A stretch of 51,227 nucleotides of DNA from assembly GCF_000430995.1 (NCBI RefSeq), contig NZ_HF952039.1:2879-54105 (forward strand), read 5' to 3'. Shown here in pieces: positions 43,447 through 49,202 of the stretch (position 1 is its first letter; each line of letters starts with the position of its first letter). The DNA is from Thermobrachium celere DSM 8682. Its GTDB lineage: Bacteria; Bacillota; Clostridia; Clostridiales; Caloramatoraceae. The notes under the pieces are model-generated. The model was given only the letters and a program-made list of their open reading frames with translations, was not told the origin of the DNA and made no database searches. A program made the translations under genes and the position numbers.

Positions 43447-44064
43447 ATGTTTGAAATAAAAAATCTTAAATTTAAAGATATTTTAGATATTGAACATCTT
43501 ATTATAAATAAAAACTCTGTTACAAGCATAGTAGGGGAAAGTGGCAGTGGTAAAACGACTCTACTTAAAATGCTAAATAATATAATTAGCCCAGATGAAG
43601 GGGAAATTTATTATGAAGGAATAGAAATAAACAATTACAACCCAATTGATTTAAGAAGAAAGGTTGTTATGCTTCCTCAAACTCCTGTTATATATAAAGG
43701 AAGTATACTAGATAATATTTTAATAGGTAAAAGGTTTGCTAAGTCTTTCAATTATAATCTTGAGGAAATAAAAACTCTTTTAGAAAAGTTTAATGTAAAT
43801 AAAAACTTAAGTGAATCTGCTGAAAATCTATCAGGTGGAGAAAAACAGAGAATATGCTTAATTAGGGTGCTTATAATGAACCCAGAAGTTATACTTTTAG
43901 ACGAACCAACTTCTGCCCTTGATGAAAACACTGAAGATATAGTTATAAATTATATAGTAGAATATACAAAGAAAAACAATAAGACTCTTGTTATGGTAAC
44001 ACATGCCAAAGACATAGCAAAAAAATATTCCGACTTCATTATTGAAATTAATAAAAGGAGATGA
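43447..44064 (+). CDS. ABC transporter ATPase (FetA/YbbL-like)
   Basis: 205 residues with all ABC motifs: Walker A GESGSGKTT, Q-loop LPQTP, signature LSGGEKQR, Walker B VILLDEPTSALD and the H-loop VTHAKD. It is short, as in FetA/YbbL. The next gene encodes the UPF0014 membrane partner, which identifies the pair as FetAB-type. In E. coli FetAB aids iron efflux and oxidative stress resistance; iron export here is inferred. AGGAGG at the end of padR serves as ribosome site. Confidence 0.9.
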   Translation: MFEIKNLKFKDILDIEHLIINKNSVTSIVGESGSGKTTLLKMLNNIISPDEGEIYYEGIEINNYNPIDLRRKVVMLPQTPVIYKGSILDNILIGKRFAKSFNYNLEEIKTLLEKFNVNKNLSESAENLSGGEKQRICLIRVLIMNPEVILLDEPTSALDENTEDIVINYIVEYTKKNNKTLVMVTHAKDIAKKYSDFIIEINKRR

Positions 44065-44068
44065 TTTA

Positions 44069-44857
44069 ATGAATGGAGCTGTTAGGCTTTCTATTCTGCA
44101 GGTGATATCTGCATATTTATTTATCATAATTCTTCTTTTAATCGTTAGAAAAAGAGGATTAAATAGAGAAAAGGAAATTATAATCTCTACTACAAGAATG
44201 ACTCTACAACTAATATTAACAGGATACATTCTAACATATATATTTAAAACTCCAAACCCAATTATAACTGTACTTGTTATATCAATTATGGAAGTATTCG
44301 CAATACAAAACATTATAAAGCGTTCAAAAAACAGACTTTCAAAGGAACTTAAAAAGGTTGTTATTTTTTCTATGCTCACTGGGACTTTGTTTACATTAAT
44401 TTATTTCATTTTTATAGTAATAAACATAAAACCATGGTATAATCCACAGTATTTTATCCCTCTGGCAGGTATGGTAATTGGCAATTCTATGACAGGAATA
44501 AGTCTTGGAATAAATAAATTAGTTGAAGGGTTTAAAAATCAAGTTGATATGATCGAATGCTCACTTATGCTTGGTGCATCTCCTAAGGATGCCAGCAAAT
44601 CAATATTAGACAATGCCTTTGACTCTGCAATACTGCCTACTATAAACTCAATGGTTGGTATGGGAATTGTATTTTTACCTGGAATGATGACTGGACAAAT
44701 ACTATCTGGCTCATCCCCTTTAGTTGCAATAGAGTACCAAATTGCTATTATGCTAGGTATTTTAGGTAGTGTATCTATAAGTGTAATTATATTCTTATTA
44801 TTAGGATATAAAACCTTCTTTAATAATAGAATGCAAATAAAAAGAGAGGAACTATAA
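44069..44857 (+). CDS. UPF0014/FetB-type ABC transporter permease
   Basis: 262 residues and about six or seven membrane segments. The UPF0014 (PF03649) pattern is present: VIGNSMTGISLGINKL, ECSLMLGASPKDASKSILDNAFDSAILPTINSMVGMGIVFLPGMMTGQILSGSSPLVAIEYQIAIMLGIL. The ATG at 44069 has AAAAGGAG seven to eight bases upstream and starts just after the ATPase stop; a longer in-frame start at 44042 overlaps the ATPase gene. Metal export with the ATPase is inferred from FetAB. Its terminator lies inside the convergent tadA end. Confidence 0.9.
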   Translation: MNGAVRLSILQVISAYLFIIILLLIVRKRGLNREKEIIISTTRMTLQLILTGYILTYIFKTPNPIITVLVISIMEVFAIQNIIKRSKNRLSKELKKVVIFSMLTGTLFTLIYFIFIVINIKPWYNPQYFIPLAGMVIGNSMTGISLGINKLVEGFKNQVDMIECSLMLGASPKDASKSILDNAFDSAILPTINSMVGMGIVFLPGMMTGQILSGSSPLVAIEYQIAIMLGILGSVSISVIIFLLLGYKTFFNNRMQIKREEL

Positions 44858-44872
44858 TCCTCTCTTTTTTTT
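44841..44872 (+). terminator. Terminator of padR-fetAB, overlapping tadA 3' end
   Basis: AAAGAGAGGA (44841-44850) pairs with TCCTCTCTTT (44858-44867), seven-base loop, T-run to 44872. The hairpin contains the fetB stop (44855-44857) and the tadA stop (44852-44854). Confidence 0.85.
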
Positions 44873-45298
44873 AAAAAAATCACTTAAAAGGGTTGCACAC
44901 TCCTTTTCAAGCACTCCCCCAACAACCTCTATCCTATGATTTAACCTTTCATCATAGGCTATGTTATAAAGAGTCCCACAGGCACCAAACCTTTTATCAT
45001 AGGCCCCAAAAACCAGCCTTTTTATTCTACTGTTTACAAGTGCCCCAGCACACATTACACAAGGTTCTAAGGTTACATATATTTCACAATCTATTAACCT
45101 CCAACCACCTAAATTTCTACATGCCTCCTGTATGGCTAAAATCTCCGCATGTGCTGTTGCATCCTTTAAAGTCTCCCTCAAATTATGTCCTCTTCCAACT
45201 ATCTTTCCATCTTTAACAACCACGGCACCAACTGGTACTTCATCAATAAAAAGGCACTTTTTTGCTTCCTTTATAGCTTCCCTCATAAAATATTCCAT
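44852..45298 (-). CDS. tadA: tRNA-specific adenosine-34 deaminase
   Basis: 148 residues. Zinc and catalytic motifs are intact: HAE (in DATAHAEILAI) and PCVMC (in VTLEPCVMCAGALVNSRI), together with the conserved NLRE loop. TadA converts A34 to inosine in tRNA-Arg(ACG). The start is ATG 45298 with GGGTGA upstream; an in-frame GTG at 45310 overlaps that site. The last six bases overlap the convergent fetB gene. Confidence 0.97.
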   Translation of the reverse strand: MEYFMREAIKEAKKCLFIDEVPVGAVVVKDGKIVGRGHNLRETLKDATAHAEILAIQEACRNLGGWRLIDCEIYVTLEPCVMCAGALVNSRIKRLVFGAYDKRFGACGTLYNIAYDERLNHRIEVVGGVLEKECATLLSDFFKKKRGL

Positions 45299-45423
45299 AA
45301 TATCACCCACAGATATTATAAATTATGTTTTTTATAAAATAAATATGGTTATAAAGATAATCTCTTTGCTTTGATAATAATTTTCTGTTAATATAATATT
45401 AATACAAGAAAAGGGGTGGTTAT

Positions 45424-45825
45424 ATGTGTTATTTTATGTTTGTTGAAACAAACAGCAGTATTAATGAAGATGTTATTCTAAGAAACGAAAAAAGTAGCCT
45501 ATACGTACAAAACTTATCTAATATAGTAAAAACTAAATATGATAAATTGTATCACATAAGCAATGGACACTGTGCCTGTGACATAGTTGTAAGCCCACAT
45601 AGATTAACCGAAAATGTTCTTGATATAATAAAAAATATAGATGGAGAATTTAAATTTATTATCATTGACAGCAACAAAGAGGATGTAGAACCCCTACTTG
45701 AAGAAAATAATGATTTTGACATGTTCCTTTCAAAATTTAAATCAGAAGAAATTAGTTTAGATGAATTTATAAAAAAATACCCAAAGGAAATACAGTTTGA
45801 TGTGTTGTATAAAATAAAGAGGTAA
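45424..45825 (+). CDS. Hypothetical small protein with a HCxC motif
   Basis: 133 residues, not recognised. It is soluble, with no signal peptide, and contains an HCAC motif within ISNGHCACDIVVSP (about 46-59), which could bind metal. The second half (KEDVEPLLEENNDFDMFLSKFKSEEISLDEFIKKYPKEIQF) looks helical and acidic. AAAAGGGGTGG lies upstream of the ATG, so it is likely expressed. It is a one-gene unit ending at a bidirectional terminator shared with the DUF948-like gene. No function can be assigned. Confidence 0.7.
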   Translation: MCYFMFVETNSSINEDVILRNEKSSLYVQNLSNIVKTKYDKLYHISNGHCACDIVVSPHRLTENVLDIIKNIDGEFKFIIIDSNKEDVEPLLEENNDFDMFLSKFKSEEISLDEFIKKYPKEIQFDVLYKIKR

Positions 45826-45846
45826 GCAAAACCTTACCTCTTTATT
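45813..45846. terminator. Bidirectional terminator
   Basis: Fourteen-bp perfect stem (45813-45826 with 45833-45846, core AAAGAGGTAAG) and six-base loop, T/A-rich outside. It covers the ends of both convergent genes. Confidence 0.8.
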
Positions 45847-46211
45847 TTATACCTCTTTTTTGAAAATAAACTTTTAAATTGAGAAAACGCAGATATCACA
45901 TCTGAAATAGTTGAAACTATATCATCTATGGTTGCAGCCACCTCATCTGCACTTGATACTATATTTGATATTTCACTTCCCTTTGCTTCAATATTTGATG
46001 CAATTTTATTAACATTTTCCACAAGTTTTGGTAGGATATCTAATGTATTGTTTATGTTTTCCTTGTTCCTATTTACTAAAACCTGTAGGCTATCCAATAC
46101 TGAATATAATTTCTTTAATATCTTAATTAGATAATATGTAACAAATGCTACTGCAAAAATACCTACTATAAAAAACAGATCCTTTAAAGATAATGTAAAT
46201 GTAAATTCCAC
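45834..46211 (-). CDS. DUF948-like membrane-anchored coiled-coil protein
   Basis: About 125 residues. One membrane helix near the N-terminus (LFFIVGIFAVAFVTYYLIKIL) is followed by a long amphipathic helix (LVNRNKENINNTLDILPKLVENVNKIASNIEAKGSEISNIVSSADEVAATIDDIVSTISDVIS), the DUF948 (YtxG) pattern. It lies ten to fifteen bases after the YtxH-like gene, a common pair in Firmicutes, linked to general stress. GTG 46211 has AGAGGTG seven bases upstream; GTG 46220 overlaps that site. Function is unknown. Confidence 0.75.
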   Translation of the reverse strand: MEFTFTLSLKDLFFIVGIFAVAFVTYYLIKILKKLYSVLDSLQVLVNRNKENINNTLDILPKLVENVNKIASNIEAKGSEISNIVSSADEVAATIDDIVSTISDVISAFSQFKSLFSKKRYKIKR

Positions 46212-46226
46212 CCCATTCACCTCTTA

Positions 46227-46616
46227 CTATTCTTCTTTTTTAGCATCTTTATCTTCTTCGCTCTCCTCATTACAGCAACAGTTTGAATCTTGGCATTCTT
46301 CATCCTCTTCACAGCAACATTCTATATTATCTCCACAGCAGCAGTCAAAATCCTCAATGCATTCTTCTCCTTCACAGCAGTAGTTTGTCTTTACAACCTT
46401 TGATTTTACCTTTTCTGCAACTTCTTTAGCTTTGTCTACTGCTTCCTTTGCACCCTCCTTTAAATCCTCTCTTGTTTCTTTACCTGACTTTGGTGCAAAT
46501 AATATACCTGAAATTGCCCCAAGTGCTGCGCCTATTGCTACACCTGTCGCAAGACCTTTTCTTAAGCTTCTTTTTGCTCTCTTTTCTCCAATAAAATCAA
46601 AACTAAACTTTTTCAT
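46227..46616 (-). CDS. YtxH-domain protein with a cysteine-rich acidic tail
   Basis: 129 residues. The YtxH start is recognisable: KRSLRKGLATGVAIGAALGAISGILFAPKSGKETREDLKEGAKEAVDKAKEVAEKVKSK, a glycine/alanine-rich membrane segment and then a helix. After about residue 78 it carries a tail with 13 cysteines in groups (CCEGEEC, CCCGDNIECCCEEDEEC, CCC) amid acidic residues, ending EESEEDKDAKKEE. That tail is unusual for YtxH and could bind metal. It precedes the DUF948-like gene. AAGGAGGTTGG lies upstream of the ATG. Confidence 0.82.
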   Translation of the reverse strand: MKKFSFDFIGEKRAKRSLRKGLATGVAIGAALGAISGILFAPKSGKETREDLKEGAKEAVDKAKEVAEKVKSKVVKTNYCCEGEECIEDFDCCCGDNIECCCEEDEECQDSNCCCNEESEEDKDAKKEE

Positions 46617-46691
46617 GGTACCAACCTCCTTTTGTCATATTATACCACAAAGTATAAAAAAGTAAACTATTTCGACAAATTATATTTAATT

Positions 46692-46719
46692 AAAAAAGCC
46701 TATTTTAAGGGCTTTTTTA
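46692..46719 (-). terminator. Terminator of the nucleotidyltransferase gene
   Basis: AAAAAAGCC and GGCTTTTTT arms with about ten bases between them, closing two bases before the gene's stop region at 46721. The minus strand reads into a T-rich run. Confidence 0.7.
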
Positions 46720-46720
46720 A

Positions 46721-47509
46721 TTACACTGTTATCTCATCTCTTATAGAAATAATATTTAATATATCCTCACGGGTATCAGCATCAATAATTTTAGAATCTA
46801 TAATCATAGTTACTAATCTTCCATCGCTTTCTAATAATCTCTCAGTCATGCTTATTGGTCTTATATGTCTATAGTATTCATCCAGTCTATCTTCTTTTAT
46901 TGCCTTTTTCATCTCCTGCAGTTCCTTATAATTGAAGTGCTCTAAAAATGTATCAATGTACGCCATATAAATGCCTGTATCCTTTACTTCACTTACCTTT
47001 TTACTTATACTGCTTACATATATTTGTTTTTCCTTAATATCACCTATTTTTATGTCCAATAGTAAATTGCTCAACTTACCATATCTACTTCCAAAAACAA
47101 GTATTTTATCTAAATTACCTAATACAAAATTATATCCCATAGTAATTGCCCTTAAAACATCAAGCTCATTATCTAATAGTAGATCTGTTGGTAAAAATAA
47201 AAGAACTGCATTGGGCTGTATTTCTTTTATCTTTAAAGTTGCATACATTATTGCCGCATAGGTATCTCTACACATTGGCTCAAGTATTATATTTCTATCG
47301 TCTATATCAATAAGTTCCCTAATTCTATCCCTATATTCTTTTAAACCAACAACAAAAATCTTCTCTTTAGGTGAAATCTTCTTTGCAAGTTCATAGGTTT
47401 CCTCAAGCATAGTCTTACTATTTTGTAGAGCTACAAACTGTTTTGGTACCTCAGAATTAATGCTAAATCTTTTACCTTGTCCACCAGCTAGAATTACTGT
47501 ATATAGCAT
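46721..47509 (-). CDS. Sugar nucleotidyltransferase (mannose-1-phosphate guanylyltransferase-like)
   Basis: 262 residues. The nucleotide-binding signature is present: VILAGGQGKRFSINSEVPKQFVAL, followed by MLEETYELAKKISPKEKIFVVG, ILEPMCRDTYAAIMYATLKIKEI and LLFLPTDLLL, the equivalent of the PADH site. These fit ManC/mannose-1-phosphate guanylyltransferases, but the protein is shorter than usual (about 350) and lacks the C-terminal isomerase. The sugar and nucleotide are inferred. AGGGGG lies six bases upstream of the ATG. It lies next to the tRNA-Arg fragment, on the chromosome side. Confidence 0.82.
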   Translation of the reverse strand: MLYTVILAGGQGKRFSINSEVPKQFVALQNSKTMLEETYELAKKISPKEKIFVVGLKEYRDRIRELIDIDDRNIILEPMCRDTYAAIMYATLKIKEIQPNAVLLFLPTDLLLDNELDVLRAITMGYNFVLGNLDKILVFGSRYGKLSNLLLDIKIGDIKEKQIYVSSISKKVSEVKDTGIYMAYIDTFLEHFNYKELQEMKKAIKEDRLDEYYRHIRPISMTERLLESDGRLVTMIIDSKIIDADTREDILNIISIRDEITV

Positions 47510-47594
47510 AAAAATGCCCCCTTATATTTCTTTATATATTTATCGACCAAAACTTTAAAATGTTTAATTTTTCTGAAAATATTTTTTTTAAAAT

Positions 47595-47626
47595 AAAAAG
47601 AGTCGGTAAAACACCGACTCTTTTTA
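47595..47626 (-). terminator. Terminator of the tRNA-Arg gene
   Basis: AAAAAGAGTCGGT and ACCGACTCTTTTT form a 13-bp stem around a loop of about six bases (47595-47626). It follows the tRNA-Arg 3' end on the minus strand. It is complete although the tRNA itself is only a fragment. Confidence 0.85.
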
Positions 47627-47628
47627 CC

Positions 47629-47678
47629 TGGTGCACCTGAGAGGATTCGAACCTCCGACACACGGTTTAGGAAACCGT
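47629..47678 (-). pseudogene. 3' fragment of tRNA-Arg(CCU), probable integration site (attR-like)
   Basis: 50 nt on the minus strand from the anticodon stem to the encoded CCA. Visible parts: anticodon stem ACGGT/ACCGT, loop TTCCTAA giving CCU, T arm GGAGG-TTCGAAT-CCTCT, and acceptor strand CAGGTGC-A-CCA. The D arm and acceptor 5' strand (expected GCACCTG) are missing; beyond 47678 the sequence runs into a protein gene. A partial tRNA of this kind is what tyrosine-recombinase integration leaves at the distal end of an element. The intact copy should lie beyond the right edge, same orientation. Confidence 0.85.
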
Positions 47679-47688
47679 TGAAAACGTT

Positions 47689-48897
47689 TCATTTCTTTGC
47701 AGGCCTTTTATCAACTTTACTTTTACAATTTGGACAAATTCCCTCATCATAATACCTTACATTTTCGTCAAACATTTTAACATCTATTTCATTAAATATA
47801 GGTGATTTTTTATAAACATCATCAGGCTTTTTCTGAGGCGTGTTGTCTATTTTCTGTACAATAAAGTTGGTTTCCTTATTTTTTCTTAAATATTTCAAAA
47901 TCGTTTTGACATTTTCATGTGCCGCTTCTAACAACATCTTTACTGTTTCAGCAAATATGTTATTTTGAGTCAACGATGGTATTTCAGGCATTCGTTGGTT
48001 ATCATCTAAAGAATAGTTTGCTAAAATAACTTTTTGCTCTCTTGGAGAATCTGTTATTTTAAATCTATCTAAAGGCATTTCTTCACAGGAGTACGTATCT
48101 ATTAATATTTTTCTTAATTCCTGTTCAAACAAATCTTTCTCATCCTTTATATATCTTTGATTATTAAAACCAACCATTTTTGATATTTTCATTATCTCTT
48201 TGGCTGTTAAACCTTTCTTGAGTACATATTTTGCTAATAAATACATATCATTCACTTCAACATCTTCTATATCTGTTATAGTATTAAAAAACTTTAAAAA
48301 CCAATCTTCCCTCTTATGAAAAATACTCGCAGCTATTAAAGCATTTGTTGTATAATATGTAAAAGACTTATTCTTATGAAATTTCCTTAATCTCAAAATC
48401 ATTTCAAATGCTGAATCTGCATCTCCTAAAAATAAATGTCTTTCTAAACCATAATAAAATAAAAATACATAGCCTATATCTATTTCTTGCTCAATGTTTT
48501 GTAACCAATCTAAATATACCCATCTTTGAGAAGGTGTCAAACCCGTTGATAAAAAATTTGGTCCATATGATGGATAATATCCTAGTTTTTCTACATTGTT
48601 TTTATTCTTTACTTCTCTAATCGGTAATTTAATACTTATAGCACTGGGTTCTACTGTTTTAGGTGAAGAAAAGCTTATTATTATTCCTTCAACTTCAAAA
48701 GTTTTTCCCTGGGCTGGATTATAATTTTTTAGTGGACCATCAACAAACCATAGTAATTTTAAAACATCATATGGTATGTGAAATTTTTTATTATTAATAA
48801 CAATATCATCCTTATTAAAATTATCTAATTCTATAATTTCTTTAGAATTAGATAATTTTAAGTTCTTCTCATTTTTAAACAAATCTAAAAAGCCCAT
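47689..48897 (-). CDS. TerB_N domain protein at the island end
   Basis: 402 residues. The N-terminal domain matches TerB_N: VDGPLKNYNPAQGKTFEVEGIIISF, LGYYPSYGPNFLSTGLTPSQRWVYLDWLQNIEQEIDIGYVFLFYYGLERHLF, the QR..YL.WL and FYYGLER patterns of that family. The middle is helical (about 150-330), and the C-terminus ends CPNCKSKVDKRPAKK, a single CxxC. Such proteins are associated with mobile elements and phage-resistance neighbourhoods; biochemical function is not established. No C-terminal TerB or TerB_C domain is visible. Its stop lies only eleven bases from the tRNA-Arg fragment. GGGGG precedes the ATG. Confidence 0.75.
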   Translation of the reverse strand: MGFLDLFKNEKNLKLSNSKEIIELDNFNKDDIVINNKKFHIPYDVLKLLWFVDGPLKNYNPAQGKTFEVEGIIISFSSPKTVEPSAISIKLPIREVKNKNNVEKLGYYPSYGPNFLSTGLTPSQRWVYLDWLQNIEQEIDIGYVFLFYYGLERHLFLGDADSAFEMILRLRKFHKNKSFTYYTTNALIAASIFHKREDWFLKFFNTITDIEDVEVNDMYLLAKYVLKKGLTAKEIMKISKMVGFNNQRYIKDEKDLFEQELRKILIDTYSCEEMPLDRFKITDSPREQKVILANYSLDDNQRMPEIPSLTQNNIFAETVKMLLEAAHENVKTILKYLRKNKETNFIVQKIDNTPQKKPDDVYKKSPIFNEIDVKMFDENVRYYDEGICPNCKSKVDKRPAKK

Positions 48898-49097
48898 TTT
48901 AATACCCCCAGTATATCTATAATTAATATTTAATAAAATTTATCAAATATAAAATCAATATTTTAATTTATTCGTTTTTTCCACTTTTAATATTTCTTAA
49001 CAAATACTTTTTATCTACAATTTGCGACAATGCTTTAGATAATTTATAGTGTTTTATTCAATAGGTTAAATCTTTTATACTGCTATTTTATAAAAAA

Positions 49098-49118
49098 ATG
49101 AGGCATTATGTGCCTCAT
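49098..49118 (-). terminator. Terminator of the DNA methylase gene
   Basis: ATGAGGCA (49098-49105) and TGCCTCAT (49111-49118), five-base loop, then a T7 run on the minus strand. It lies about 85 bases after the methylase stop. The gap 48898-49202 otherwise holds only the TerB_N ribosome site and AT-rich sequence. Confidence 0.85.
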
Positions 49119-49202
49119 AAATTGATATTTTTAGTCTATATAATCTCTTTTTACTATTTTTTATCTCATTGACAAGTACCTATTAATCAAAATACCACCC
49201 CA

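Noticed and set aside
47679-47691. CcpA cre site
   Set aside because: TGAAAACGTTTCA is one base short of the 14-base cre consensus and lies at a gene end rather than at a promoter.
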